From Acidimicrobiia bacterium (lineage in GTDB: Bacteria > Actinomycetota > Acidimicrobiia > IMCC26256 > PALSA-555): DNA of 23,034 nucleotides. Positions 1 to 8,776 of this stretch are shown here, in pieces (position 1 is the first letter of the stretch; every line of letters begins with the position of its first letter). The translations under genes and the position numbers were made by a program. Under the pieces are notes generated by a model. It was not told the DNA's origin. It searched no databases and saw only the letters and a program-made list of their open reading frames with translations. The stretch covers positions 1 to 23,034 of the forward strand of contig JALHSW010000540.1 of NCBI GenBank assembly GCA_022865365.1, given 5' to 3'.

Positions 1-447
1 CAGTTCCGGCACCCGGGCGTGTACGGACTCGGGCCCGCGTCGGCCATCGAGCTCGCGATCATCGCGGCGGCGCTGGCCGGGGGGTGCGGTGGCTTCCTGT
101 GGTGGAACGCCGCGCCCGCCCAGATCTTCATGGGCGACACCGGGGCTCTCGCGCTCGGTGGCGCGATGGCCGGGCTCGCACTGCTGTCGAACACGGTGCT
201 TCTGCTCCCGATCCTCGGCGGCCTCTACGTCATCGAGACGCTGAGCGTGATCGCCCAGGTGATCTCGTTTCGCGTCCTCCACCGGCGGGTACTGCGGATG
301 GCCCCCATCCATCACCACTTCGAGGTCAGCGGATGGCCGGAGTTCACCGTGATCGTGCGCTTCTGGCTCTTCTCGGGAGCGTGCGTCGCTCTCGGCCTCG
401 GGCTCTTCTACGCCGACTTCATCAACATCCCCGGGGTGATCGACTGA
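1..447 (+). CDS. mraY: MraY, phospho-MurNAc-pentapeptide transferase (3' part only)
   Basis: The gene is open from base 1, so its 5' part lies outside the window; 148 C-terminal residues are present. MraY is an integral membrane enzyme that transfers phospho-MurNAc-pentapeptide from UDP to undecaprenyl phosphate, giving lipid I. The visible part has the conserved FMGDTGAL motif, whose Asp belongs to the active-site cluster, and the cytoplasmic His-rich loop MAPIHHHFE, both family hallmarks. Hydrophobic stretches flank them, and the last membrane segment ends shortly before the stop. The TGA stop overlaps the murD ATG (ATG begins at 447), so translation is probably coupled. Identification is secure; only the N-terminal half is missing because of the window edge. 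Confidence 0.96.
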   Translation, partial: QFRHPGVYGLGPASAIELAIIAAALAGGCGGFLWWNAAPAQIFMGDTGALALGGAMAGLALLSNTVLLLPILGGLYVIETLSVIAQVISFRVLHRRVLRMAPIHHHFEVSGWPEFTVIVRFWLFSGACVALGLGLFYADFINIPGVID

Positions 448-1838
448 TGCGGGTGCTCGTCGTCGGCCTCGCGGTCACCGGAGAAGCCGTGGCGCGCCAC
501 TGCACCAGCGCGGGCGACACCGTCGTGGTGATCGAGGACCGCCCGGGTGTGGCGCGCGAATGGGAAGCGCGGGTCGCGGCAGCTCGCGCGCTCGGGGCGA
601 CGGTGCTCTAACGCCCCGACCCGGGGCGCGCGGCCGAGCTCGCGGCCGATGCCGACCTGGTCGTTCCGAGCCCGGGCGTCGCCGAACGACATCCGGCGAT
701 CGCAGCCGCTCGTCTGGCCGAGGTCCCGGTGCGATCGGAGATCGAGCTGGCGGGAGAGGTCCTGGCGGGAGAGGTCTGGGCTGATCGCGGCGCGCCCGCG
801 CTGATCGCGGTCACCGGGACGAACGGCAAGACCACGGTGACGACGCTCACGGCATCGATCCTGGAGGCCGCCGGGTTGCGGGTCGCCGCAGCCGGCAACA
901 TCGGCCGGCCGTTACTCGACGCCGTGCACGACGACGTCGACGTGGTGGTCGCCGAGGTGTCGTCCTTCCAGCTCGCGTTCACGGAGCGATTCCGCCCGGA
1001 CGCAGCCGCGCTGCTGAACCTCGGCTCGGACCACCTCGACTGGCATCGCACGTTCGACGCGTACGCGCACGCCAAGGCGAACCTCTTCGTGCACCAGAGG
1101 GCGGACGACCTCCTCGTGTTCAACGCCGACGACCCGGTCGTGGCGGGGCTCGCGGCAGATGCGCCAGGTCGGCGGGTGTCGTTCTCGATCGCGCCCGGCG
1201 CTGCCAACGGCTATCGCGTCGCCGACACCGCCACCGGGCGCCTGCTGGTCACGCCCGACGGCGAGGAGATCGGCGGGGTCGACGAGCTCGGCCGCTCGCG
1301 CCCCACCGATCTCGCCAATGCTCTCGCGGCGTGTGCACTCGCGCTCGACGTTGCCGGCGATCCCGTGCTCGGGATCGCCGCCGCCAGACGCGCCCTCGTC
1401 GACTTCGGTGGCCTCGCGCACCGCATGCAGGTCGTGGCTGAGCGAGACGGCGTCCGTTGGGTCGACGACTCGAAGGCAACGAACGTGCACGCCACGATCG
1501 CGGCAGTCCAGGGGCTCGCCGGGGTCGTGCTCTTGGCCGGCGGGCGCAACAAGGGTCTCGATCTCGGTGAGCTCCGCGTGCTCGCCCCGAGCTTGCGCGG
1601 TGTCGTCGCGATCGGCGAAGCCGCATCCGAGGTGCACGACGCGTTCGCGGGCACAGTGACCGTGGTCAATGCGTCTTCGATGGAGGAAGCCGTGCGAGCC
1701 GCACGCGACCTCGCGCGCCCGGGCGACACCGTCCTGCTGAGTCCGGGCTGCGCATCGTTCGACTGGTACTCGTCGTACGCCGAGCGCGGCGACGATTTCG
1801 CTCGCGAGGTGCGGTCACACGTGGGGGTAGAGCAATGA
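447..1838 (+). CDS. murD: MurD, UDP-MurNAc-L-alanine:D-glutamate ligase, interrupted by an in-frame TAA
   Basis: MurD adds D-Glu to UDP-MurNAc-L-Ala in the cytoplasm, using ATP. Read from the ATG at 447 the frame has 463 sense positions, normal for the family, but codon 55 (609-611) is TAA. The same frame continues at once with MurD-like sequence: VVPSPGVAERHP, the P-loop TGTNGKTT at about 123-130, WVDDSKATNVHAT, and the C-terminal LLSPGCASFDWYSSYAERG. The N-terminal fragment starts with a Rossmann-like MRVLVVGLAVTG. The first downstream in-frame start is GTG 729 (codon 95), which would omit the UDP-substrate-binding domain. No frame change is needed, so a single substitution explains the break. 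murD is essential and no second copy is visible, so a sequence error, a mixed population or readthrough is more likely than real loss. It overlaps mraY by 1 nt and ftsW by 4 nt. Confidence 0.9.
609..611 (+). other. In-frame TAA (ochre) codon inside murD
   Basis: The codon context is GTG CTC TAA CGC CCC GAC. The flanking residues GATVL and RPDPGRAAELAADADLVV read as continuous MurD N-terminal domain. Single-base precursors plausible in this GC-rich genome are GAA (Glu), TAC (Tyr) and CAA (Gln); which one cannot be told from one sequence. Confidence 0.9.
747..776 (+). repeat. 15-bp perfect tandem duplication within murD
   Basis: CTGGCGGGAGAGGTC occurs at 747-761 and again at 762-776, encoding LAGEV twice. 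Because the unit is 15 bp the reading frame is kept. It lies just before the ATP-binding P-loop, in the linker after the N-terminal domain. A further direct repeat, GCTGATCGCGG, follows within 40 bp. Confidence 0.85.
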
Positions 1839-3061
1839 GCACAAGAACGGTGAATCGCCCCGAGCGGGCGTCCCGGCGGACCCACCGGGCCGCGGGCGAT
1901 CGGAGCAAGACCACGTCCAGAGCGCGCGCCGGGTCCGTGGAAGCGCCGGGCACGTACCTGTTGCTCGTCGGTGTGATCGCAGTGCTGGTGATCATCGGCG
2001 TGGTCATGGTGCTGTCGGCCTCGTCGGTCCTGTCGCTCACGAGCTACGGGTCGGCGTGGTACTTCTTCCAGCGCCAGCTCATCTGGACCCTGCTCGGGGT
2101 CATCGCCTTCGCGGTGATCGTCCGCATCGACTACCACCACTGGGCCTCGGTGGTTCGACCGCTGCTCGCCACCACGGGTGTCCTGCTCGCGGCGGTGCTC
2201 GTGCCGGGGATCGGGGTCTACGTCGGTGGGTCGCGACGCTGGCTCGGCATCGGGGCGTGGAGGTTCCAGCCGAGCGAGCTCGCAAAGCTCGCGCTGTTGC
2301 TGTTCGCCGCCGACCTCCTGACCCGTCGCGCCGACGAGCTGCACGACACCCGTCGCGTCCTGCGGCCGTTGCTGCTCGTTCTGATCGGCGTGGGGGCGCT
2401 CGTTTGCCTCGAGCCCGACCTCGACTCAACGGTGCTGCTCGCGCTGATCGTCGGTTCGGTGATGGTCGCGGGCGGCATCACGGCTCGGCACCTCGCGCTC
2501 TTCGGTGGTACGGGCATCGCGCTGTCCGCCCTCCTCGCCGTCGCCGCACCGTATCGACAGGCGCGGGTGCTCACGTTCCTGCACCCGACCGCCGACCCGT
2601 CGAACACCGGCTATCAGATCGTGCAGTCGCTCATCGCGCTCGGCAGTGGGGGCATCGAAGGGGTAGGGCTCGGCGCCGGACGCTCGAAGTGGCTCTTCCT
2701 CCCGAACGCGCACACCGACTTCATCTTCGCGGTCATCGGCGAGGAGCTGGGTCTTGTCGGGACGCTGAGCGTGCTCGGGCTCTTCTTCGCGTTCGCGATC
2801 CTCGGAATCCGCACCGCCCAGCGCGCGCCCGACCGGTTCGGGATGCTTCTCGCCACCGGCGTGACGGTGTGGGTTGTTGCGCAGGCCGCGGTGAACATCG
2901 GTGGGGTGATCGGGCTGCTCCCCGTCTCGGGGATCCCGCTGCCGTTCGTGTCCTTCGGCGGTTCATCGCTCGTGTTCACGATGGTCGCCGCCGGAATCCT
3001 TGCCAACGTGGCCCGTCAAACGAACCAGGCGACGAACCATGTCCCCGCCCATGCAGGGTGA
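1835..3061 (+). CDS. ftsW: FtsW, septal peptidoglycan glycosyltransferase (SEDS family)
   Basis: FtsW polymerises lipid II into septal glycan strands together with its partner transpeptidase FtsI. The 408-residue protein has a basic cytoplasmic N-terminus of about 38 residues and then roughly ten hydrophobic segments. Family motifs include GSRRWLGIG, FQPSELAKLAL, PDLDSTV and LPNAHTDFIFAVIGEELG; Asp295 in the last is the position equivalent to the catalytic Asp of SEDS enzymes. The C-terminus has the typical GIPLPFVSFGGSSL. The ATG at 1835 overlaps the murD stop as ATGA and has a G-rich Shine-Dalgarno at 1822-1826. FtsW is preferred over RodA because of its place between murD and murG. Its 3' end overlaps murG. 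Confidence 0.97.
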   Translation: MSTRTVNRPERASRRTHRAAGDRSKTTSRARAGSVEAPGTYLLLVGVIAVLVIIGVVMVLSASSVLSLTSYGSAWYFFQRQLIWTLLGVIAFAVIVRIDYHHWASVVRPLLATTGVLLAAVLVPGIGVYVGGSRRWLGIGAWRFQPSELAKLALLLFAADLLTRRADELHDTRRVLRPLLLVLIGVGALVCLEPDLDSTVLLALIVGSVMVAGGITARHLALFGGTGIALSALLAVAAPYRQARVLTFLHPTADPSNTGYQIVQSLIALGSGGIEGVGLGAGRSKWLFLPNAHTDFIFAVIGEELGLVGTLSVLGLFFAFAILGIRTAQRAPDRFGMLLATGVTVWVVAQAAVNIGGVIGLLPVSGIPLPFVSFGGSSLVFTMVAAGILANVARQTNQATNHVPAHAG

Positions 3062-4169
3062 CACGTTCGCGTTCGTGACGGGTGGTGGCACCGGGGGCCA
3101 TGTGTACCCCGCGCTGGCCGTCGCCGACGCGCTCGTCGCGCGTGGCCATCCTCGCCCGTCGATTCGTTTCGTCGGCGCTCGGCGCGGGATCGAAGCGACC
3201 GCGGTGCCTGCCGCGGGCTACATCGTCGAGCTGTTGCCGGGCCGGGGCTTGCAGCGGAGCATCCGCCCGCGAGCGATCGTGGCGAACGTGGGTGCGGTCG
3301 TCGGTCTGCTCCTTGCGTTCGTGGGGGCCCTTCGCCTGATCGGGCGACACCGACCCGGCGTCGTGCTCGGGGTCGGCGGCTACGCGTCGTTTCCGTGTCT
3401 GGTGGCCGCCCGGCTCCGCCGCGTCCCTGCGGTGGTACACGAGCAGAACGCCGCACCTGGCCTCGCCAACCGGTGGGCCGTCCGCCTCGGCGCTCGCGCT
3501 GCCGTGTCCCTCCCTGGTACTCCGCTCCCGGGCGCCGAGGTGACCGGCAACCCCGTGCGGAGTGCCGTCCTGGCAGTGCGACGAGCTCCCGAGAGCGCGC
3601 CACCGCTGGTCGCGCTCGTCGGGGGCAGCCTGGGTGCCGGCCGACTGAACGACGCCGCGCTCGGGCTCTACGACCTCTGGCGGGGCCGGGGCGACGTCGC
3701 GATCCGTCACGTGGCCGGTCCGCGCGGCTACGACGGGTGCATGGAGCGCCTCCGTCGGCAACGCCTTGCGGCCGACGTCCTCCGCTACGACCTCGTGCGC
3801 TACGAAGACGACATGCCCGGGCTGTACGCGCGCGCCGCGGTCCTGGTGGGGCGGGCCGGCGCGGTCACGTGTGCCGAGGTCGCGGTCACGGGTACCCCTG
3901 CCGTCCTGGTGCCGCTGCCAAACGCTCCCGGTGATCATCAGACGCGCAATGCCGAGGCGCTCGTCGATGCGGGCGCGGCCATCCTGGTGCCCGATGCCGA
4001 GCTCGACGGCGCGAGGCTCGCATGGGAGCTCGACGCGCTGCTCGCCCCGCCGACGGATGGGGGCCCCGCTCGACTCGACGAGATGAGCCGAGCCGCGCGT
4101 ACGGTCGGTCGTCCGGACGCGGCCGATCGCGTCGCCGACTTGGTGGAGGAGGCCGCCCATGGCGCCTGA
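3039..4169 (+). CDS. murG: MurG, UDP-GlcNAc:lipid I N-acetylglucosaminyltransferase
   Basis: MurG adds GlcNAc to lipid I on the inner membrane face, making lipid II. The 376-residue protein is a two-domain GT-B glycosyltransferase. The N-terminal domain has the glycine-rich GGGTGGHVYPALA (residues 15-27), GVGGYAS and HEQNAAPGLANR. The C-terminal UDP-GlcNAc domain has GNPVR, VGGSLGAGRLN and RAGAVTCAEV followed by PGDHQTRNAEAL. The ATG at 3039 overlaps the ftsW end by 23 nt; ATG 3051 is an alternative start and neither has a strong Shine-Dalgarno. The hydrophobic stretch VGAVVGLLLAFVGAL at about 88-102 fits the membrane-binding patch. Its 3' end overlaps murC by 11 nt. Confidence 0.96.
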   Translation: MSPPMQGDTFAFVTGGGTGGHVYPALAVADALVARGHPRPSIRFVGARRGIEATAVPAAGYIVELLPGRGLQRSIRPRAIVANVGAVVGLLLAFVGALRLIGRHRPGVVLGVGGYASFPCLVAARLRRVPAVVHEQNAAPGLANRWAVRLGARAAVSLPGTPLPGAEVTGNPVRSAVLAVRRAPESAPPLVALVGGSLGAGRLNDAALGLYDLWRGRGDVAIRHVAGPRGYDGCMERLRRQRLAADVLRYDLVRYEDDMPGLYARAAVLVGRAGAVTCAEVAVTGTPAVLVPLPNAPGDHQTRNAEALVDAGAAILVPDAELDGARLAWELDALLAPPTDGGPARLDEMSRAARTVGRPDAADRVADLVEEAAHGA

Positions 4170-5550
4170 GCTCGATCTGGCGACGGCATCTACGGTGCAC
4201 GTCATCGGCGTCGGCGGCGCGGGCATGAGCGCCATCGCGACCGTGCTCGCTCGCATGGGCCACCGAGTCAGCGGATCCGACCTGAAGGACTCGCCGGCGT
4301 TGGAACGGCTCCGCCTCCTCGGGATCGATGCGCGCGTCGGTCACGCTGCCGCCAACGTGCCGACCGACGTCGATGCGGTTGTGGCCTCGACTGCGATCCC
4401 CCAATCCAACGCCGAGATCGTCGCGGCCGTCGAGCGTGATGTGCCTGTGCTGCGTCGGGCGGACGCGCTGCGCGCTCTGGTCGCCACGCGTCGCTCGATT
4501 GCCGTCGCGGGGAGCCACGGCAAGACGACGACGTCGTCGATGCTCGCTCTCGTGCTGCGCGCCGCCGACTGGCATCCCAGCTTCCTCATCGGCGGCGAGC
4601 TCAACGAGGTCGGCACCAACGCGGCCTACGACGACGGTGAGTGGCTCGTCGTGGAAGCGGACGAGAGCGACGGCACCTTCCTCGAGCTCGCGCCCGAAGC
4701 GGCGATCGTCACGAACGTGGAGCCCGACCACCTGGAGCACTACGGGGGCTTTGACGCGCTGGTCGGTGCGTTCCGCCGATTTCTCGTCGAAGTGCCCGGA
4801 GTCCGGGTGGTCTGCGTCGACGACCCGATCGCCGGGGAGCTGGCTGCCGCGGTCCCGGGGACCCGGACGTACGGCTGGGACGAGCGCGCCGACTACCGGG
4901 TGCTCGACCATGCGGGCGACCGCCGTGGGAGCCGGTTCACACTGGGCCGGGCGGGAACCGCGCTCGGGGTGGTGGAGCTGCCGGTCCCGGGGCGCCACAA
5001 CGTCCTGAATGCGGTAGGGGCCGCCGCGATGGCGCTCGAGCTCGGCGTGCCCTTCGAGGCCGTCACGCGTGCGCTCGGTGGCTTTGGCGGCGTGGCGCGC
5101 CGGTTCCAGTTCCGGGGTGACATCGGCGGAGTCACACTCGTCGACGACTACGCACACCTCCCGACCGAGGTCGCCGCGATGCTGCGTGCCGCACGGGAGG
5201 GTGGGTGGCGGCGCGTGATCGCGGTCTTCCAGCCGCATCGGTACTCACGGACCGAGCGTCTGTGGCTCGATTTCGCCGACGCGTTCGTCGACGCCGACGT
5301 CGTCGTGCTCACCGACGTCTACCCGGCCGGGGAGTCGCCACGCCCGGGTGTTTCGGGGCGACTCGTGCTGCGGGCCGTGCTCGACGCGCATCCGCGGAGC
5401 GCGGTCACCTACCTGCCGCGTCGGTCCGACCTCGTCCAGCATGCGCTTCGGAGTGCCGGACCCGGAGACGTGGTGCTCACGCTCGGCGCCGGCGATCTGA
5501 CGACCCTCTCCGATGAGTGGCTGGCGCGGGCCGGCGATCGGGCTCCGTGA
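4159..5550 (+). CDS. murC: MurC, UDP-N-acetylmuramate:L-alanine ligase
   Basis: MurC is the first amino-acid ligase of the cytoplasmic peptidoglycan pathway and joins L-Ala to UDP-MurNAc with ATP. The protein has 463 residues, normal for the family. The N-terminal Rossmann-like domain carries IGVGGAGMSAIA (about 16-27). The central ATPase domain has the P-loop GSHGKTTT (118-125) and EADESDG, then TNVEPDHLEHY. The C-terminal domain shows RRFQFRG, DDYAHLPTEV and FQPHRYSRTE. The ATG at 4159 is preceded by a strong purine Shine-Dalgarno, GGAGGAGG at 4146-4153, lying inside murG. The stop overlaps the murB ATG. No defect is visible. Confidence 0.97.
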   Translation: MAPELDLATASTVHVIGVGGAGMSAIATVLARMGHRVSGSDLKDSPALERLRLLGIDARVGHAAANVPTDVDAVVASTAIPQSNAEIVAAVERDVPVLRRADALRALVATRRSIAVAGSHGKTTTSSMLALVLRAADWHPSFLIGGELNEVGTNAAYDDGEWLVVEADESDGTFLELAPEAAIVTNVEPDHLEHYGGFDALVGAFRRFLVEVPGVRVVCVDDPIAGELAAAVPGTRTYGWDERADYRVLDHAGDRRGSRFTLGRAGTALGVVELPVPGRHNVLNAVGAAAMALELGVPFEAVTRALGGFGGVARRFQFRGDIGGVTLVDDYAHLPTEVAAMLRAAREGGWRRVIAVFQPHRYSRTERLWLDFADAFVDADVVVLTDVYPAGESPRPGVSGRLVLRAVLDAHPRSAVTYLPRRSDLVQHALRSAGPGDVVLTLGAGDLTTLSDEWLARAGDRAP

Positions 5551-6512
5551 TGCGCCCCGACCTCGACGGCTTCGCGAGGGCGCTCGGCCGGCGCCTCCCC
5601 GGCTCGGTCGCGCGCGAGCAGCGGGTCGCGGACCTGACGACGTACCGAGTGGGAGGCCCAATCTCGGTCGTCGCGCGTGTCGTCGACGATGCCGGGTTGC
5701 TGGCCGTCGCCGACGAGCTCCGCCGCACCCCGGTCCCGATGCTCGTGTTCGGGAGAGGCTCGAACCTGCTCGTCGCCGACCGTGGCTTTCCCGGGCTGGG
5801 GATCGTCCTCGCCGGCACGTTCGAGGACCTCGAGATCGACGCGACTGCTGGCGTGGCCCGGGCGGGGGGCGCGGTCCCGCTTCCGGTGCTGGCCCGACGC
5901 GCGGCCGCCGCAGGTCTCGGTGGGCTCGAGTTCCTCGTCGGCATCCCCGGCTCGGTGGGCGGCGCGGTGCGGATGAACGCAGGCGGGCACGGTCGCGAGA
6001 CGCGCGAAGTGCTGGTGCAGGCGTCGGTTTTCGACCTCCGCGACGGTGCCGAAGCGCGAGCCCTCGTGCGCGATACGGCCGGGCTCGACCTCTCGTATCG
6101 CCATTCGAACGTGGGTCCGACCGAGGTGGTCACCCGCGCTGAGCTCCGTGGGCGGGCCGACGACCCGGCCGCGTGCGCGGCACGGGTCGACGAGATCGTG
6201 CGATGGCGGCGCGAGCATCAGCCCGGTGGGGCGAATGCGGGCTCGGTGTTCCGCAACCCGCCCGGCGACTCTGCCGGCCGACTCATCGACGCGGCCGGAC
6301 TCAAGGGCTTCGCCGTGGGCGGCGCCGTCGTGTCGGAGAAGCACGCCAACTTCTTCCAGGCCGGTCCCGATGCGAGCGCCGGCGACATCTACACGCTCAT
6401 TCGCGAGGTCCGCGAGCGCGTGGCCGCCGCGACCGGCGTGTGCCTCGAACCCGAGTTGCAGATGGTCGGCTTCGACCCGAACGCCGAGCGCGACGGGGGG
6501 CAGAGCACATGA
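5550..6512 (+). CDS. murB: MurB, UDP-N-acetylenolpyruvoylglucosamine reductase
   Basis: MurB is a flavoenzyme that reduces UDP-GlcNAc-enolpyruvate to UDP-MurNAc with NADPH. From the ATG at 5550 (TGATG overlap with murC) it has 320 residues; GTG 5547 is an equivalent start. FAD-binding motifs are TTYRVGGP (30-37), FGRGSNLLV (67-75) and GIPGSVGGAVRMNAGG (131-146). Catalytic residues fit the family: Tyr183-Arg184 in SYRHS, the proton-donating Ser232 in GSVFRNP, and the C-terminal Glu in LEPELQMVG (about 300-302). The short form suggests a type II enzyme. murB is not in the dcw cluster in the mycobacterial and streptomycete orders I know, so its place here helps suggest a deep actinobacterial lineage. 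Confidence 0.96.
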   Translation: MRPDLDGFARALGRRLPGSVAREQRVADLTTYRVGGPISVVARVVDDAGLLAVADELRRTPVPMLVFGRGSNLLVADRGFPGLGIVLAGTFEDLEIDATAGVARAGGAVPLPVLARRAAAAGLGGLEFLVGIPGSVGGAVRMNAGGHGRETREVLVQASVFDLRDGAEARALVRDTAGLDLSYRHSNVGPTEVVTRAELRGRADDPAACAARVDEIVRWRREHQPGGANAGSVFRNPPGDSAGRLIDAAGLKGFAVGGAVVSEKHANFFQAGPDASAGDIYTLIREVRERVAAATGVCLEPELQMVGFDPNAERDGGQST

Positions 6513-7288
6513 GCACGCGTGCACCTGCCGCGCCGCCCGGTCGGCGCCGACGCGTGCCGGTCGATCCTCGGATGCGTGAGCGACGGGTGTCCGTGCAGCG
6601 CACTGCCGGCCGGCGTCGGCTCCGACGACTGCTCGCCGTGTTCTTGGTGCTCGCGATCATCGGGGGCGCGATCGCGGTCGTGCTGTCACCGCTGCTCGCA
6701 CTCGACGACGTGACCGTCGTCGGCGCGGGGGAGCGAGATGCCGAGGTCCGCGCTGTCGTCGACGACGACCGCGGTTCGGCACTGCTCCTGCTCGACACCG
6801 GAGACGTCGCCGATCGAGTGGAACGGTTGTCGTGGGTCGGCGACGCCAAGGTCGAACGCGAGTTCCCGAACTCGTTGCGCATCGCAGTCACGGCGAGGGT
6901 GCCGGTGGCCTGGGCCCGCGCTGCCGACGGTACGACCGCGCTCGTCGACGATCGAGGCGTCGTGCTGGCCGGAGCGCCCACCCCACCGAGCGAACTGGCC
7001 GAGTTGAGCGGCGTGATCAAGGTGCCGGCGCTCGGCGCTCGGATCAGCCCGGCGACCGGGGCGCGGGTTGCGGCGGCACTGGGGCCCCTCGCCGGGCGCG
7101 TGAGCGTCGTCGCCGCCGCTGACGGCCAGGCCGTGCTCCACCTGCTCGACGGTCCCGAGATCCGCTTCGGGGCGCTCGACCGCCTCGGGGAGAAGGCCCG
7201 ATCCGCCGCCGCCGTCCTCGGTGCCACCGATCCCGGCACCCTCACCTACATCGACGTGCGGGTGCCGAGCGCCCCGGTGACGGGCTGA
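6509..7288 (+). CDS. ftsQ: FtsQ/DivIB, divisome membrane protein
   Basis: FtsQ is a bitopic membrane protein of the divisome that bridges early and late proteins, mainly through FtsB and FtsL. The 259-residue protein has an Arg-rich cytoplasmic N-terminus (1-40), one membrane helix [20 protein letters not shown] (41-60), a POTRA-like domain starting [13 protein letters not shown], and a beta domain with [15 protein letters not shown] and [11 protein letters not shown], where family members carry related strands. The ATG overlaps the murB stop as ATGA, with GGGGGG at 6495-6500 as Shine-Dalgarno. No ftsA or ddl lies between ftsQ and ftsZ, as expected in actinobacteria. Confidence 0.92.
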   Translation: MSTRAPAAPPGRRRRVPVDPRMRERRVSVQRTAGRRRLRRLLAVFLVLAIIGGAIAVVLSPLLALDDVTVVGAGERDAEVRAVVDDDRGSALLLLDTGDVADRVERLSWVGDAKVEREFPNSLRIAVTARVPVAWARAADGTTALVDDRGVVLAGAPTPPSELAELSGVIKVPALGARISPATGARVAAALGPLAGRVSVVAAADGQAVLHLLDGPEIRFGALDRLGEKARSAAAVLGATDPGTLTYIDVRVPSAPVTG

Positions 7289-7325
7289 CCAGGCCCACGT
7301 CACCGCTTCGCCTCACGCCAGGCCC

Positions 7326-7331
7326 TATCCT
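7326..7331 (+). promoter_or_regulatory. Candidate -10 element for ftsZ, leaderless spacing to GTG 7339
   Basis: TATCCT fits the actinobacterial TANNNT -10 consensus and lies in the 50-bp gap after ftsQ. Its last base is 7 nt before a GTG at 7339 that is in frame with ftsZ. That spacing would put the transcript start on or next to the start codon, the pattern seen in leaderless actinobacterial genes. No convincing -35 element is visible. Confidence 0.5.
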
Positions 7332-7338
7332 GGGTGCG

Positions 7339-7617
7339 GTGACCGCTCCACCGCCCGACTGGGCGCCGGACCCGTTGCCGGACCTGGTGCCGGACCTGGT
7401 GCCGGACTGGGCGCCGCCGGAGAGCGCAGCACCAGAGCCCGCCCCCGCTGTGGTGGCGGTCCCCCCGTCCGGGGTCCCCAACGGCGAGAATGACCTGCAC
7501 GAAGCATCGGCGATCGACCGAGAAGGGTCGGAGGCGCCGCCGCCACGAACGACCGAGCCGCGACCGGCAGATCCCGCCCTGGCGGGGTGGGTGACCGGGA
7601 GGGAAGGCGCGACCGAC
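7339..7617 (+). other. Open in-frame region upstream of the ftsZ core; possible N-terminal extension
   Basis: This 279-bp stretch has no stop in the ftsZ frame and reads from GTG 7339 to the conserved FtsZ start. It would encode 93 residues rich in Pro, Asp, Glu and Ala, beginning with [20 protein letters not shown] tetrapeptide repeats (12-bp periodicity, 7354-7413). Third codon positions are mostly G or C, as in the real genes nearby, which favours coding. Against it, FtsZ proteins rarely have long N-terminal extensions and a purine-rich Shine-Dalgarno lies directly before ATG 7618. It may be a translated extension or a long untranslated leader. Confidence 0.45.
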
Positions 7618-8733
7618 ATGCTGGGCGACCCGCAGAACTACCTCGCGGTCATCAAGGTCGCCGGCGTCGGCGGCGGCGGCGGCAACGCCATCAACCGCAT
7701 GATCGACGCCGGCCTCAAGGGCGTCGAGTTCGTCGCAGTCAACACCGACGCCCAGGCACTCCTCATCAGCGACGCCGACGTGAAGCTCGACATCGGCCGC
7801 CAGCTCACGCGCGGGTTGGGGGCAGGCTCGGACCCCGACGTCGGCCGGCAGGCCGCCGAGGACCATCGCGACGAGATCGAAGAGGTGCTCAAGGGTGCCG
7901 ACATGGTGTTCATCACCGCCGGGGAAGGTGGCGGCACGGGCACCGGAGGCGCACCGATCGTGGCCGAGATCGCCCGGGGGCTCGGCGCGCTCACGATCGC
8001 GATCGTCACGCGGCCCTTCAGCTTCGAAGGGCGCCGGCGCTCGGTGCAGGCCGACGCCGGCTTGCAGCGTCTGCGCGAGAAGGTCGACACGCTCATCGTC
8101 GTGCCGAACGACCGCCTGCTCGATGTGGCCGACGAGAAGGCGTCACTGCTGTCGGCGTTCAAGATGGCCGACGACGTGCTCCTCCAGGGCGTGCAGGGGA
8201 TCACCGACCTCATCACCACCCCTGGACTCATCAACACCGACTTCGCCGACGTGCGGATGGTCATGCAGGACGCCGGGACCGCCCTGATGGGGATTGGTCA
8301 GGCTTCCGGCGAGGGCCGGGCGCTCAACTCGGCGCGCGCCGCGATCTCGAGCGCGCTGCTCGAGGCGAGCATCGAGGGCGCGCGCGGGCTCGTGCTCAAC
8401 GTCGCCGGGCCGTCGGACCTCGGTCTGTTCGAGGTCAACGAGGCGGCGGAGATCGTGAAGGGGACCGCGCACCCCGATGCCAACATCATCTTCGGGGCGA
8501 CGATCGACGACTCCCTCGGCGACGAGATCCGCATCACCGTGATTGCCGCGGGCTTCGACCGGTATGACGGAGAGCGTCCGAATCTGCGCCGTTCGTCGTC
8601 GACCGCGAAGCCGTCACTCGGCCGGGGCGACGTTCCGTCCCCGCGCTCTGCTGCCGACAGCGCGTTCGGTCACGAAGACTTCGGCGACGACGGGGACGAC
8701 GACGAGTTCGACGTCCCCGAGTTCCTGCGCTGA
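7618..8733 (+). CDS. ftsZ: FtsZ, tubulin-like cell division GTPase
   Basis: FtsZ polymerises with GTP into the Z-ring that organises septation. From ATG 7618 it has 371 residues and starts [20 protein letters not shown], the usual actinobacterial beginning; GGAGGGAAGG at 7598-7607 is the Shine-Dalgarno. The GTP-binding domain has [18 protein letters not shown] and the tubulin signature GGGTGTG (104-110). The T7 loop NTDFADV (206-212) supplies the catalytic Asp residues to the neighbouring subunit. A linker of about 45 residues leads to the C-terminal peptide [10 protein letters not shown], the expected docking site for SepF, which is encoded nearby. An in-frame upstream GTG at 7339 could extend the protein by 93 residues. 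ftsQ ends 329 bp upstream. Confidence 0.97.
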   Translation: MLGDPQNYLAVIKVAGVGGGGGNAINRMIDAGLKGVEFVAVNTDAQALLISDADVKLDIGRQLTRGLGAGSDPDVGRQAAEDHRDEIEEVLKGADMVFITAGEGGGTGTGGAPIVAEIARGLGALTIAIVTRPFSFEGRRRSVQADAGLQRLREKVDTLIVVPNDRLLDVADEKASLLSAFKMADDVLLQGVQGITDLITTPGLINTDFADVRMVMQDAGTALMGIGQASGEGRALNSARAAISSALLEASIEGARGLVLNVAGPSDLGLFEVNEAAEIVKGTAHPDANIIFGATIDDSLGDEIRITVIAAGFDRYDGERPNLRRSSSTAKPSLGRGDVPSPRSAADSAFGHEDFGDDGDDDEFDVPEFLR

Positions 8734-8776
8734 TCGAACCGACCTGATCGAGATCAGCCTCGGCCCGGCTCGGATC

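Noticed and set aside
3886..5238. A 450-codon open frame on the - strand opposite murG and murC
   Set aside because: It lies opposite well-conserved genes and its product is low-complexity Arg/His/Gly-rich with no family motifs.
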